From: Phenylobacterium sp.
GTDB lineage: Bacteria > Pseudomonadota > Alphaproteobacteria > Caulobacterales > Caulobacteraceae
Length of the DNA: 64,000 bases
Direction: 5' to 3'
NCBI RefSeq assembly: GCF_004799515.1
Contig: NZ_SSMX01000007.1
Coordinates: forward strand, 48,800 to 112,799
Each line of letters begins with the position of its first letter. The first letter of the stretch is position 1. Below the pieces are notes generated by a model, which searched no databases, was not told the DNA's origin, and was given only the letters and a program-made list of their open reading frames with translations. The position numbers and the translations under genes were made by a program. Below, piece after piece: positions 18,458 to 27,250 of this stretch.

Positions 18458-19630
18458 TTGGACAGATGGCGCCGCACCGGCTGGGTGGCGGCCCTGGCGG
18501 CGGTCGCGCTTGGCGTCTGTGCGCTGGCGGTCATGCACGCCCAGGGGGCCAGGGCGAACGCCAAGCCGCCCCCGGACAGCCGGAGCCTGGCCGCACAGGG
18601 GCTTTCCGATCCCGCCCTGATCGCCGCCACCGCCAGGCTCGATCCCGGCGTGCGCGAGATCGCGCGGCGCCACGACCCCGGCCTGCGTCGTCCCGATCCG
18701 TGGGGCCGCCCGCCCGGCTGGATGAGCCTCGACCTGCGCCAGGTCCCGGACCTCGGCTTCTCCACCCAGGAGGGCGACGGGGCGGTGGTGGTCAACCAGC
18801 TGCGCCCCTTCGCCGGCCTGCCGATCCGGCCCATGCGGCCCTTCGTGCTGGAGGCGAGCGCCGACGACAGCGCGCGCGCCCTGCACTGCATGACCCAGGC
18901 GATCTATTTCGAAGCCGCCCGCGAGCCGGTGAAGGGCCAGCAGGCCATCGCGCAGGTGGTGCTGAACCGTCTGCGCCATCCGGCCTATCCGAAGTCGGTG
19001 TGCGGGGTGGTCTACCAGGGCTCGGCCCGGCCCACCGGCTGCCAGTTCACCTTCACCTGCGACGGGGCGCTGCGCTGGACGCCGCAGGCGGCGCTGTGGA
19101 GGCAGGCTGAGGACGTGGCCAGGCGCGCGCTCGCCGGCTTCGTCGACAAGGAGGTGGGCTCCGCGACCCACTACCACGCAGCCTACGTCGTGCCCTACTG
19201 GGCGCCGACGCTGGTCAAGATGACCCAGGTGGGCCAGCACATTTTCTATCGCTGGACCGGCCCCTGGGGCGAGCCGCCGGCCTTCACCGGCCGCTATGTG
19301 GGCCGCGAGGCGGACCTGTCGCCGCAACTGCTGGCCAGCGTCGATGCGCGCACCCAGGGCTTCCTCGCGCCGGAGGCCCAGCACATCCCGCCCGAGCGCA
19401 AGATCACGCTGGCGGTGGCCGGCGAGGTGCGCACCTACGCCGTGGCCGACCCGACCACGGCCAGCGGCGAGCGCACGCGGGTTATGGGCACGCTCTACGC
19501 CGCGCGCCGCCAGCCGACGCCGGAGGAGGTCAAGAAGATCAACGACAGCCTCGCGGCCATGGAAAACGGCCTCGACGCCTCGGCCGCGGCGCCCGCCAGG
19601 CCCAAGCCCGAGGGCAATCCGCCGGATTAG
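18458..19630 (+). CDS. SleB-type cell wall hydrolase (Hydrolase_2 domain), 390 aa
   Basis: N-terminal hydrophobic anchor (GWVAALAAVALGVCALAV) then a long exported region. Residues about 145-255 match the SleB/Hydrolase_2 domain: CMTQAIYFEAAREP, GQQAIAQVVLNRLRHPAYP, SVCGVVYQGS and CQFTFTCDG, with the catalytic Glu in YFEAARE. These enzymes cut peptidoglycan glycan strands, in Alphaproteobacteria presumably during growth or division. The start is uncertain: TTG at 18458 places the charged LDRWRRTG before the anchor; the frame is open further upstream but reads into the kinase promoter. Tail is Pro/Ala-rich and overlaps a convergent gene by 4 bases. Confidence 0.8.
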   Translation: MDRWRRTGWVAALAAVALGVCALAVMHAQGARANAKPPPDSRSLAAQGLSDPALIAATARLDPGVREIARRHDPGLRRPDPWGRPPGWMSLDLRQVPDLGFSTQEGDGAVVVNQLRPFAGLPIRPMRPFVLEASADDSARALHCMTQAIYFEAAREPVKGQQAIAQVVLNRLRHPAYPKSVCGVVYQGSARPTGCQFTFTCDGALRWTPQAALWRQAEDVARRALAGFVDKEVGSATHYHAAYVVPYWAPTLVKMTQVGQHIFYRWTGPWGEPPAFTGRYVGREADLSPQLLASVDARTQGFLAPEAQHIPPERKITLAVAGEVRTYAVADPTTASGERTRVMGTLYAARRQPTPEEVKKINDSLAAMENGLDASAAAPARPKPEGNPPD

Positions 19631-20130
19631 CCGTGGCCCGCGATGTCGGCCGCGAAGGCGCTGGGATAGGCGACGTGCAGGGGGCCTGAGAAGGCCGCGT
19701 CCTCGAGCGCCAGGGCCTGGAAGGCCTCGAGGCCCTGGAACGGGCTTTTGACCTGGCGCGCGGCCTCGGCGGAGAAGCCGAAGCGGCCATAGTAGGCTGG
19801 ATCGCCCAGCACCAGGAGGCCGTGGCAGCCGAACTCGCGGGCGTTCTCCAGGCCGGCGCGCATCAGGCGCGAGCCCACGCCCTGACCCTGCCGCGCGGGC
19901 GTCACCGCCAGGGGCGCGAGCGCGCCATAGAGCTCGGACCGGTTGGCCCACAGCCGGCTGAAGAGGATGTGGCCGCAGAGCTCGCCCTCTTCCTCCGCGA
20001 CCAGCTCGAACACCACGTCGCCATCGGCGCGCAGCTGGGCCACGAGGTCGGCCTCATCGGCCTGGCCGAAGGCGTCCTTGACCAGCTGGGCGATGGCGGC
20101 GTGGTCGGCGGGGCGGACGTGGCGGATCAT
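19627..20130 (-). CDS. GNAT family N-acetyltransferase (YhbS-like), 167 aa
   Basis: Acetyl-CoA-dependent acetyltransferase fold. Motif A is visible as LAPLAVTPARQGQGVGSRLMRAGLE, followed by HGLLVLGDPAYYGRFGF, which is the hallmark of the YhbS/PA4866-type group. Acceptor substrate unknown. No signal peptide. Its last 4 bases overlap the convergent hydrolase gene. The opening MIRHVRPADHAAIAQLV is a typical GNAT N-terminus, so the start looks right. Confidence 0.85.
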   Translation of the reverse strand: MIRHVRPADHAAIAQLVKDAFGQADEADLVAQLRADGDVVFELVAEEEGELCGHILFSRLWANRSELYGALAPLAVTPARQGQGVGSRLMRAGLENAREFGCHGLLVLGDPAYYGRFGFSAEAARQVKSPFQGLEAFQALALEDAAFSGPLHVAYPSAFAADIAGHG

Positions 20131-20286
20131 CGGACGACCCTAGCGGCCCGAGGCCGGGCGGCCCAGGTCGCGCACTCATAAAATTGACCGCGGCGGCGAC
20201 CCTGCGGCCGAGGCGGAAATGACGAAGCGAACAAGGATCGCTAAAACCTCCATCGATCGAATCTTGCGCGGGGAGGCGTGAGCGCG

Positions 20287-21132
20287 ATGCTGAGCTGGCA
20301 GGTGGGCCGGGTGAAGATCACCCGCATTGTCGAGATGGACCTGCCGGTCCCGGCGAAGTTCATGCCACAGGCCACACCCGAGGCGCTGCGTAAGTCGCCG
20401 TGGCTCTATCCCCACTTCGTCAGTGAGGACGACGCCATCCTGAAGCTCAGCGTCCATGCCTTGCTGGTCGAGGCGCCGGGGTTGAGGCTGGTCGTCGACA
20501 CCTGCATCGGCAACGACCGGCCCCGCGAGATCACCGGTGACGAGCCCCTGGCGACGCCCTTCCTGCAGCATCTTGGCGCGGCGGGCTGGTCGCGCGAGGG
20601 CGTCGACGTGGTGGTGTGCACGCACCTGCATGTCGATCACGTCGGCTGGAACACCATGCTCGAGGACGGCCAATGGACGCCGACCTTCCCGAAGGCGCGC
20701 TACCTCATCGGCCGGCGCGAATATGAGTTCTGGAGCGTCCACGAGGACGCGGAGCAGCAGGCGATGATGGGCGACAGCGTCAAGCCGATCTTCGACGCCG
20801 GCCTTGCCGAGCTGGTGGAGCTGAACCACGTGATCTCGCCGGAGATCCGGCTCACGCCGTCCATCGGCCACACCCCGGGCCACGTCAGCGTGATGATCGA
20901 ATCCGAGGGCGAGCGGGCGGCGATCACCGGCGACATGGCCCACCATCCCTGCCAGATGGCGCACCCCGACTGGGTGTTCGGGGATGACGACCCGAAGGCT
21001 GCCGTGCTGACCCGCTCGCGCCTGTTCGCCGAATGGGCCGACCAGCCGACCCTGGTCATCGGCACCCACTTCCCGGCCCCGACCGCCGGCCACGTCGTCC
21101 GCGACGGCGTGGCGTTCAGGTTTGCGGTGTGA
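20287..21132 (+). CDS. MBL-fold metallo-hydrolase, 281 aa
   Basis: Metallo-beta-lactamase superfamily hydrolase. The metal motif HLHVDH (His113, His115, Asp117, His118) is intact, with later ligands in SIGHTPGHV, GDMAHHP and GTHFP. The layout resembles AidC/quorum-quenching-lactonase-like and alkyl-hydrolase members, so an ester or lactone substrate is plausible but not shown. Start at ATG 20287 preferred because GGAGG lies 10 bases upstream; the GTG at 20278 would leave a 1-base spacer. No signal peptide. Confidence 0.83.
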   Translation: MLSWQVGRVKITRIVEMDLPVPAKFMPQATPEALRKSPWLYPHFVSEDDAILKLSVHALLVEAPGLRLVVDTCIGNDRPREITGDEPLATPFLQHLGAAGWSREGVDVVVCTHLHVDHVGWNTMLEDGQWTPTFPKARYLIGRREYEFWSVHEDAEQQAMMGDSVKPIFDAGLAELVELNHVISPEIRLTPSIGHTPGHVSVMIESEGERAAITGDMAHHPCQMAHPDWVFGDDDPKAAVLTRSRLFAEWADQPTLVIGTHFPAPTAGHVVRDGVAFRFAV

Positions 21133-21160
21133 GGAGGCTTATCCTAGCCGTCGTCACATC

Positions 21161-21367
21161 CTACTCGCCGTCGAATTGAGACCCGAAGCTACGCGGCTCC
21201 AGCGGGCGGCGCGCGGCGCGGCGTTCGTTGCGGGCGGCCTCGGCGGCGAGCTTCTTCCAGCCATCGGCGATGGACAGGTACACGTCCTTTTCCGCGAGGC
21301 TTTCGGCCCGCGCCGCCATGCGCTGGACCGCCTGGGCCTGCGCCTCGTATCGCTCGCTGTCCCTCAT
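21161..21367 (-). CDS. Small hypothetical protein, 68 aa
   Basis: Predicted mostly helical and charged (SERYEAQAQAVQRMAARAESLAEKDVYLSIADGWKKLA, shown here in part). It has the look of short alphaproteobacterial proteins that carry a conserved YLxIADxWxxLA pattern, with no assigned function. I chose the Met of MRDSERYEA; the frame is open upstream but is unconvincing there. Convergent with the metallo-hydrolase gene, 28 bases apart. Confidence 0.6.
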   Translation of the reverse strand: MRDSERYEAQAQAVQRMAARAESLAEKDVYLSIADGWKKLAAEAARNERRAARRPLEPRSFGSQFDGE

Positions 21368-21479
21368 CGCGCCTGCTTCCACGGCCCCAACCCTTTCGGG
21401 CGCGGCGCAGTTTCCTTGGCGACAAATTAGGGCAGGATTTTGAGCTAAGCCGTTGGGCCGGCTTCGCAAACCCGCGGTA

Positions 21480-22505
21480 TCACCAGACGCCGATCTTCTC
21501 GGCCTCGTGATGGGTGAGCGGCTGGCGGGCCTTCTTGTGATCCTCCTCGGCCAGGAAGCGCACCGCTTCCAGGGCCGCCATACAGCCCATGCCGGCGGCG
21601 GTGACGGCCTGGCGGTAGACGTCGTCGGTGACGTCGCCGCAGGCGTAGACGCCCTTGATCGCGGTGGAGGCCGTGCCCGCCTTCACCTTCAGATAGCCCG
21701 AGGCGTCCATCTCGAGCTGGCCCTTGAACAGCGCCGAAGCCGGGGCGTGGCCGATGGCGACGAACACCCCGTCGCAGGCGATCTCGCGGGTCTCGCCGGT
21801 CTGGACGTCCTTCAGCCGCACGCCGCTGACGCCCACCGGATCGGTGGTCCCGGTGACCTCGTCGATGGCGGCGTTCCAGATGACCTCGATCTTCGGGTGG
21901 GCGAACAGGCGCTCCTGCAGGATGCGCTCGGCGCGGAACTCGGCGCGGCGGTGCACGACGGTGACCTTCGAGGCGAAGTTGGTGAGGAACAGGGCCTCCT
22001 CGACAGCGGTGTTGCCGCCGCCGACCACGACCACCTCCTTGCCGCGGTAGAAGAAACCGTCGCAGGTGGCGCAGGCCGAGACGCCGAAGCCCTGGAAATG
22101 CTGCTCTGACGGCAGGCCCAGCCACTTGGCCTGGGCGCCGGTGGCGATGATCAGGGTCTCGGCCAGCCACTCCTGGCCGCTGTCGGTGGTCAGCCGGAAC
22201 GGCCGCTGCGACAGGTCCGCGGAGAGCACGATGTCGCTGACGATCTCGGTCCCGACGTGCTCGGCCTGAGCCTGCATCTGGTCCATCAGCCAGGGACCCT
22301 GGATGACCTCGGCGAAGCCCGGGTAGTTCTCCACGTCGGTGGTGATGGTGAGCTGGCCGCCGGGCTGGATGCCCTTGATCAGCACGGGGTTCAACAAGGC
22401 GCGCGCGGCGTAGACCGCGGCGGTGTAGCCTGCGGGGCCCGATCCGATGATCAGGCAGCGGACCTGATGGGCTTCGGGACGGGGTTCGGAACGATCATCG
22501 GACAT
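21480..22505 (-). CDS. trxB: Thioredoxin-disulfide reductase
   Basis: NADPH-dependent flavoenzyme that reduces thioredoxin. 341 residues with FAD-binding GSGPAGYTAA near residue 21, the redox-active CATC at 145-148 (ACATCDGFFYRG), NADPH-binding VVGGGNTAVEEALFL and a GVFVAIGHAPAS and YACGDV C-terminal FAD contact. Start set at MSDDRSEP; 13 upstream codons run into the divergent promoter. It feeds thioredoxin, and through it membrane proteins such as the DipZ encoded elsewhere in the window. Confidence 0.93.
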   Translation of the reverse strand: MSDDRSEPRPEAHQVRCLIIGSGPAGYTAAVYAARALLNPVLIKGIQPGGQLTITTDVENYPGFAEVIQGPWLMDQMQAQAEHVGTEIVSDIVLSADLSQRPFRLTTDSGQEWLAETLIIATGAQAKWLGLPSEQHFQGFGVSACATCDGFFYRGKEVVVVGGGNTAVEEALFLTNFASKVTVVHRRAEFRAERILQERLFAHPKIEVIWNAAIDEVTGTTDPVGVSGVRLKDVQTGETREIACDGVFVAIGHAPASALFKGQLEMDASGYLKVKAGTASTAIKGVYACGDVTDDVYRQAVTAAGMGCMAALEAVRFLAEEDHKKARQPLTHHEAEKIGVW

Positions 22506-22538
22506 GGCCCTTATGTAGGTGCGATTCTGGAGCTTCAC

Positions 22539-22736
22539 ATGCAAGACGAATTGAAGACGGCCGGCGTCGTCGCGCTCGTGGGCGCCGCGGTGGGCGCCGG
22601 TGTGGCCCTGGGCCTTGGCCTGCGGGTGTTCTCGGCGCTCGCCATGGTCGGGCTTGGCACCGGCATCGCGCTGGGCGTCATCGTGGGCGGCAAGCGCGTC
22701 GCGGCTGTCGAGGGGCCGCCGCCGTCACTGCTCTGA
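22539..22736 (+). CDS. Small Gly/Ala/Val-rich membrane protein, 65 aa
   Basis: A GGAG ribosome site 8 bases before the ATG opens a 65-codon frame: a short charged N-terminus (MQDELKTAG) followed by two hydrophobic glycine-zipper-like segments and a loop ending GGKRVAAVEG. Glycine spacing suggests helix packing in the membrane. No family recognised. Only 33 bases separate it from divergent trxB, so their promoters must overlap. Confidence 0.6.
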   Translation: MQDELKTAGVVALVGAAVGAGVALGLGLRVFSALAMVGLGTGIALGVIVGGKRVAAVEGPPPSLL

Positions 22737-22745
22737 GGGCCGAGG

Positions 22746-22762
22746 TTAACGACGCCTTCAGC
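22746..22762 (+). promoter_or_regulatory. TTAACGnCG..TTCAGC motif upstream of the pseI-like gene
   Basis: TTAACGACGCCTTCAGC occurs here and, as TTAACGCCGGATTCAGC, again at 23849-23865 ahead of the next gene; a third partial copy is at 32728-32744 in the aminotransferase gap. The shared layout suggests a common regulator or promoter element. See findings. Confidence 0.3.
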
Positions 22763-22785
22763 GCCCGGACCTAGAATCGCTCGCC

Positions 22786-23841
22786 ATGAGCGCCCCTCCC
22801 GAGATCGAGATCGCCGGCCGCCGGATCGGGGCGGCGCATCCGCCCTATGTGATCTGTGAGCTGTCGGGGAACCACAACGGCAGTCTCGACCGCGCGCTGG
22901 CGCTGATCGACGCGGCGGCGGCCACCGGCTGCGACGCGATCAAGATCCAGACCTACACCGCCGACACCATCACCATGGACGTCGACCGGCCAGAGTTCCG
23001 CATCCAGGGCGGCCTCTGGGATGGGCGCAGCCTCTACGAGCTCTACCAGGAGGCCCAGACGCCCTACGCGTGGCACGCGGCGCTGTTCGCCCGCGCCGCC
23101 GAGCGGGGCGTGACCCTGTTCTCCAGCCCCTTCGACGAGACGGCGGTCGACCTGCTCGAGAGGCTGGGCGCGCCGGCCTACAAGATCGCCTCGTTCGAGG
23201 CCGTGGACCTGCCGCTGATCCGCTACGCCGCGGCCCGGGGCAAGCCGCTGATCATCTCCACCGGCATGGCCAATCTGGCGGAGATCGAGGCCGCTCGGAC
23301 GGCGGCGCTGGAGGCCGGCGCGGCTGGCGTGGTGCTGCTGCACTGCGTCTCCAGCTATCCGGCCGACCTGGCCGACGCCAATGTGCGCACGGTGGCCGAC
23401 ATGGCGAGCCGGTTCGACAGCCCCATCGGCCTCTCCGACCACACCCGCGGCTCGGCGGCCTCCGTCGCGGCGATCGCCATGGGGGCCAGCGTCATCGAGA
23501 AGCATTTCACCCTGGCCCGCGTCGACGGCGGGCCGGATTCCGCCTTCAGCCTGGAGCCGGCGGAGTTCTCAGGCCTCGTGCGCGACTGCAAGGACGCCTG
23601 GACGGCGCTTGGCCGCGCCCACTACGACGTGCTGGGCTCGGAGCGAGGCAATCTGCAGTTCCGCCGTTCGCTCTACGTCAGCGCCGACGTCAAGGCGGGC
23701 GAGCCCCTCAACCGCGCCAACGTCCGCTCCGTCCGCCCAGGCCTCGGCCTGCCGCCGGCCGAGTTGGACGCGGTCCTGGGCCGCCGCGCGGCGCGCGACC
23801 TCGCCCGCGGCGAACCGCTGGCGTGGGACATGGTCGAATAG
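22786..23841 (+). CDS. pseI: PseI/NeuB-family nonulosonic acid synthase (pseudaminate synthase type)
   Basis: Condenses a 2,4-diacetamido hexose with phosphoenolpyruvate to a nine-carbon nonulosonic acid. 351 residues: NeuB TIM-barrel (1-285) plus a C-terminal antifreeze-like SAF domain (about 290-351, SLYVSADVKAGEPL...). YVICELSGNHNGSL, SLYELYQEAQTPYAWH, YKIASFE, ISTGMA and GLSDHTRG are PseI-type rather than Neu5Ac-synthase type. First gene of the plus-strand glycan operon, with PseG, which would make its substrate, at the far end of the opposing operon. PseB, PseC, PseH and PseF are not in the window. Confidence 0.85.
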   Translation: MSAPPEIEIAGRRIGAAHPPYVICELSGNHNGSLDRALALIDAAAATGCDAIKIQTYTADTITMDVDRPEFRIQGGLWDGRSLYELYQEAQTPYAWHAALFARAAERGVTLFSSPFDETAVDLLERLGAPAYKIASFEAVDLPLIRYAAARGKPLIISTGMANLAEIEAARTAALEAGAAGVVLLHCVSSYPADLADANVRTVADMASRFDSPIGLSDHTRGSAASVAAIAMGASVIEKHFTLARVDGGPDSAFSLEPAEFSGLVRDCKDAWTALGRAHYDVLGSERGNLQFRRSLYVSADVKAGEPLNRANVRSVRPGLGLPPAELDAVLGRRAARDLARGEPLAWDMVE

Positions 23842-23848
23842 CCAATCG

Positions 23849-23865
23849 TTAACGCCGGATTCAGC
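23849..23865 (+). promoter_or_regulatory. Second TTAACGnCG..TTCAGC motif
   Basis: TTAACGCCGGATTCAGC, matching the copy at 22746-22762 in the core positions, lies 41 bases before the dioxygenase start. Same orientation relative to the gene as the first copy. Could be a promoter element or regulator site. Confidence 0.3.
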
Positions 23866-23906
23866 CAAATCGCGGCTCTTTGCGTATCCTACGCGGAGAC
23901 CGTTCG

Positions 23907-24857
23907 ATGACCGCCATGCCGATGCAAACCGCCCACGCCTGGGACGCCGACCTCGCCGAGACCGTGGTCGAGGACTTCATCCGCGACGGGGCGCACCTGT
24001 TCGACCGGCCGCTGGACCAGCACGCCTGCGCCGACCTGCTCGGCCGCATCCGCGCCACCCGCGATTTCGACGCAAGTCTGTTCCTCAGCGAGGCGGAGTT
24101 CGACGCCGACCCGCAATACACCGGCGTCAATCCGCGCCCCGGCCGCAACCTGCTGGAGCGGTTTGAGGACCGCCTGGGCTTCGTCGAGAAGGACCCGCTG
24201 CTGGTGGAGGGCATCACCGCCCTGATCGGCCCGGACTACGAGATCCTCAACAAGAAGGTGGTCTGCGGCGTGCCGGCCTCGGCCGTGCCCGAGTGGCTGC
24301 GCCAGCGCATCCTGGGCAACCCGGTGAACAACCTGGGCGCCTATGTGCGGCCGCAGTACCGGGACGTCACCTACTTCTACGGCATCGATTTCCACCAGGA
24401 CCTGATCGACTACAAGGCCCGCGAGGCCGACTTCCTGACCCTCTACATCTACCTGCACCCGGTCAGCCGCGCCGACGCGCCGCTCTACCTGCTGCAAGGC
24501 AGCCATATGCTGGGCGGCTCGATGTTCCCGCACAACCTGACCCGCATCGGCGACAAGGACTGGCTCTATCGCAACGGCGAGCACGGCGAGGTCGTGGCGC
24601 GCCAGAAGGTGCTGACCGGCGAGACCGGCTTCGCGGCCATTTGGCACGCCTGCACCCTGCACGGCACCCAGCCGGACGCCGCCGACCACGAGCGGATCTC
24701 GCTGCGCTATCTGGTGGCGCGCCGGCATGCGGGGCCGGTCGGCCTCGACCGGGTGAACGCGACCCTGCGCGGCCCCCTGAGCCTCACCGACACCCGCAAG
24801 GACCTGGCGGCCGACGGCTCGGCGGCGATCAAGGCCAACACGGTGCTGAAGGCCTAA
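23907..24857 (+). CDS. Phytanoyl-CoA dioxygenase (PhyH) family protein, 316 aa
   Basis: Fe(II)/2-oxoglutarate oxygenase fold. The facial triad is visible as His163, Asp165 (FHQD) and His252 (LHGTQP), with an Arg267-type 2OG contact in HERISLRY. Bacterial PhyH proteins hydroxylate or otherwise oxidise many small molecules, so the substrate is inferred only from location: between pseI and a glycosyltransferase gene it may tailor a sugar or a sugar-linked acyl chain. Length is in the family range. Start chosen at MTAMPMQ rather than an in-frame Met 9 codons earlier. Confidence 0.75.
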   Translation: MTAMPMQTAHAWDADLAETVVEDFIRDGAHLFDRPLDQHACADLLGRIRATRDFDASLFLSEAEFDADPQYTGVNPRPGRNLLERFEDRLGFVEKDPLLVEGITALIGPDYEILNKKVVCGVPASAVPEWLRQRILGNPVNNLGAYVRPQYRDVTYFYGIDFHQDLIDYKAREADFLTLYIYLHPVSRADAPLYLLQGSHMLGGSMFPHNLTRIGDKDWLYRNGEHGEVVARQKVLTGETGFAAIWHACTLHGTQPDAADHERISLRYLVARRHAGPVGLDRVNATLRGPLSLTDTRKDLAADGSAAIKANTVLKA

Positions 24858-24879
24858 GTCGCCCCGCCTTCAGCGGGCA

Positions 24880-24887
24880 TTAACCAT
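24880..24887 (+). promoter_or_regulatory. CtrA-like half-site TTAACCAT
   Basis: TTAACCAT lies 46 bases ahead of the glycosyltransferase gene. In Caulobacter TTAACCAT is a recalled CtrA half-site. No second half-site with the TTAA-N7-TTAA spacing is next to it, so this is only suggestive of cell-cycle control. Confidence 0.25.
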
Positions 24888-24932
24888 GCTGGAGGACTGT
24901 CGGGGCCTAAGTCCCCGGAGCCTCGCCCGCGC

Positions 24933-26633
24933 ATGACCGCCGCCCTCGCCAGCCTGGCCCCGCGCGATCCCGTCGCCGAGGGCAAGGAGATGCTGTTCGC
25001 CGGCGACCTGGCGGGCGCCGTTGCGGCGTTCCAATCCGCCGCACGAGCCGAGCCGGCGGACCACGAGAGCCGCTACTGGCTCTACAGCGCGCTCACCGCC
25101 GCGGGCGACGCCGTCGGCGCCGCGGCGAGCCTGGAGGAAGCCCGCGTCCTGCATGCGGTCACGGTCCTGCGCGAGCTGGGCGCCGACATGACGCGGCTGC
25201 AGACCGACAGGGCCTATTGCGCCGATCTCGGCCGACGCGCCTACGCCGCCAAGCTGATGGGTCCAGCCAGCCTCGCCCTGGGCCGCGGCCTGGATTTCGA
25301 GCGGCTCGATCCGCAGCTGATGCTGAACTATGGCCTTTCCCTGCAGCACCAGGGCCGGGCCGAAGAGGCGATACAGGTCTTCCGCGCCCTCACCGAGGTC
25401 TATCCGGTGTCCGGCCTGCACCAGTTCCTGCTCGTGCCGCACTTCTATGTGGCCGACGGCATCGCCCGGCACACGGCCGAAGCCAAGCGTTGGGCCGAGC
25501 TTCACGCGCCGCCCCGGCCCGCGCCGGCGTTCGCCAACCCGCCCGCCGCCGGCCGCAAGCTGCGGGTCGGCTATGTCGCGCCCAACTTCAATCAGTTCCA
25601 GAACCGCCAGTTCGCCCAGCCGGTCATCGAGGCTCATGACCAGGGCGCCTTCGAGGTGTTCCTATATCCCGCGCAGGCGGAGCTGGCGGCCCCGGGGATC
25701 ACGGTGGCGGCGGTCGGCGGACTGGAAGACGCCGCGGCGGCCGAGCTGATCCGCGGCCACGGGATCGACGTTCTGATCGACTGCTGGGGCCACAACGCCG
25801 GCAACCGCCTGGGCGTCTTCGCCCTGCGCGCCGCGCCGGTGCAGGCCACCTGGCTCAACTACCAGCAGACCACCGGCATGACCGCCATGGACTACGTACT
25901 CTGCGCCGACTGCGCGGACGGGCCGGACATCGAGGGCGCGTTCGTGGAGAAGGTCTGGCGGATCGGCGACAACTCCGCTGCCTTCCGGCCTGACGGCGAG
26001 CCGTCCATCACCCCGGCGCCGGCGTTGAAGAATGGCTATGCGACCTTCGCCAGCTTCAACAATCCGGCCAAGTTGTCCGACGAGACGGTGGCCGCCTGGG
26101 CGCGGATCCTGAAGGGGGTTCCAGACGCGCGGCTGACCCTGAAGTACGGCTATTTCCAGGACCCGGTGCTGCAGGCGGTGACCTCGGCGAGGTTCGCCGC
26201 GCATGGGGTCGATCCCGCGCGGATCGACTACCGCGGGCATTCCACCGGCGAGGCCTATGTGGCGGCGTTCGGTGACGTCGACCTGGCGCTGGACCCGTCG
26301 CCGGTGCCCGGCGGGACGACGTCCCTGGAGGCGTTGAGCCGGGGCGTGCCGGTGTTGACCCTCATGGGCCCCAACTTCTACGCCCGCGCGGCCCTGCCGA
26401 TCTTTGTCTCCGCCGGATTGGAGGACCTCGTCGCCGCCGACTGGGACGGCTATGTGGCCCGCGCCATCGCGCTGGCCGGCGACTTCGACGGCCTGCAGGC
26501 GCTGCGGGCCCGCGTCCGGGCGGGCTTCGCCACAGCGGGCTACCGCGACCAAGCCGGCGTCGCCCGCGACATGGAGGCGGCCTTCCGCGGGATGTTCGCG
26601 GCCTGGGAGCTTGGCGAGGGGCGTCCGGCATGA
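24933..26633 (+). CDS. TPR + GT41 (O-GlcNAc-transferase/SPINDLY-like) glycosyltransferase, FlmG-type
   Basis: 566 residues. Residues 1-190 are TPR-like helix pairs (AEGKEMLFAGDLAGAVAAFQSAARAEP, NYGLSLQHQGRAEEAIQVF) that bind protein substrates. From about 205 to the end is a soluble GT-B domain of the OGT/SPINDLY class: LRVGYVAPNFN, DVLIDCWGHNAGNRL, TWLNYQQTTGM, FNNPAKLSDETVAAWARIL, PSPVPGGTTSLEALSRGVPV. The same two-domain plan is that of Caulobacter FlmG, the cytoplasmic flagellin glycosyltransferase that uses pseudaminic acid (recalled). Acceptor here is unproven: flagellin or the nearby RTX protein are candidates. The stop overlaps the next start (ATGA). Confidence 0.82.
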   Translation: MTAALASLAPRDPVAEGKEMLFAGDLAGAVAAFQSAARAEPADHESRYWLYSALTAAGDAVGAAASLEEARVLHAVTVLRELGADMTRLQTDRAYCADLGRRAYAAKLMGPASLALGRGLDFERLDPQLMLNYGLSLQHQGRAEEAIQVFRALTEVYPVSGLHQFLLVPHFYVADGIARHTAEAKRWAELHAPPRPAPAFANPPAAGRKLRVGYVAPNFNQFQNRQFAQPVIEAHDQGAFEVFLYPAQAELAAPGITVAAVGGLEDAAAAELIRGHGIDVLIDCWGHNAGNRLGVFALRAAPVQATWLNYQQTTGMTAMDYVLCADCADGPDIEGAFVEKVWRIGDNSAAFRPDGEPSITPAPALKNGYATFASFNNPAKLSDETVAAWARILKGVPDARLTLKYGYFQDPVLQAVTSARFAAHGVDPARIDYRGHSTGEAYVAAFGDVDLALDPSPVPGGTTSLEALSRGVPVLTLMGPNFYARAALPIFVSAGLEDLVAADWDGYVARAIALAGDFDGLQALRARVRAGFATAGYRDQAGVARDMEAAFRGMFAAWELGEGRPA

Positions 26634-27250
26634 CCGACTTTGTCCTGGTGGGCGGCGGCGGGCTGGCGCGCGAGGTGCTGGACTGGTTCCTCCCCGTCCT
26701 CGAGGGATCGGGCAGCGGGTTCGTCGGCTACGTCGACGACGGTGACGACCCCATGGCTGTCTTCGGCCACCGTTTGAAGCATCTCGGCCCGATCCAGGGC
26801 TTTGCGCCCGGGCCGGGCGTGGAGCTGGTCATGGGCATCGGCGCGCCGGCCGGCAAGGCGGCGGTGGCGGCGGCCCTGAAGGATGCGGTGTTCGCCACCA
26901 TGATCCATCCCAAGGCCTGGATCTCGGCCTCGGCGCGCATCGACGCCGGCGCGGTGATCGGCCCCTTCGCTCACACTTCCGCCGACGCCCACGTGGGCGA
27001 GCTGGTGATGCAAGGCGCCTTCGCCGGCGTCGGGCACGACGCGACCGCCGGCCGGTGCTGCTCGCTCAGCGGCTATGTGGACCTGATGGGCTGGGTCAAG
27101 ACGGGCGAGGCCTGCCTGTTCGGCTCCGGCGCGCGGGTGCTGCCGCGCCTGACCGTCGGCGACCGCTGCACCATCGGCGCGGGCGCGGTGGTCATGCGCA
27201 ACGTGCCCAACGACGCCACCCTGTACGCCGCCCCCGCCAAGAGGCTCTGA
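26630..27250 (+). CDS. NeuD/PglD-type sugar O/N-acetyltransferase (left-handed beta helix), 206 aa
   Basis: N-terminal nucleotide-binding-like part (FVLVGGGGLAREVLDW, GYVDDGDD) and a C-terminal hexapeptide beta helix (ISASARIDAGAVIGPFAHT, CCSLSGYVDLMGWVKTGEACLFG, TVGDRCTIGAGAVVMRNVPND). This is the NeuD/PglD plan of acetyl-CoA transferases acting on sugars or nonulosonic acids. Start codon overlaps the upstream stop (ATGA), so translation is coupled. It probably acetylates an amino group or hydroxyl of the sugar made by this locus. Confidence 0.82.
   Translation: MTDFVLVGGGGLAREVLDWFLPVLEGSGSGFVGYVDDGDDPMAVFGHRLKHLGPIQGFAPGPGVELVMGIGAPAGKAAVAAALKDAVFATMIHPKAWISASARIDAGAVIGPFAHTSADAHVGELVMQGAFAGVGHDATAGRCCSLSGYVDLMGWVKTGEACLFGSGARVLPRLTVGDRCTIGAGAVVMRNVPNDATLYAAPAKRL

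Noticed and set aside
18413..19951. 512-codon minus-strand ORF over the SleB-type hydrolase gene
   Set aside because: Shadow of the hydrolase reading frame and of the acetyltransferase gene; no family resemblance.
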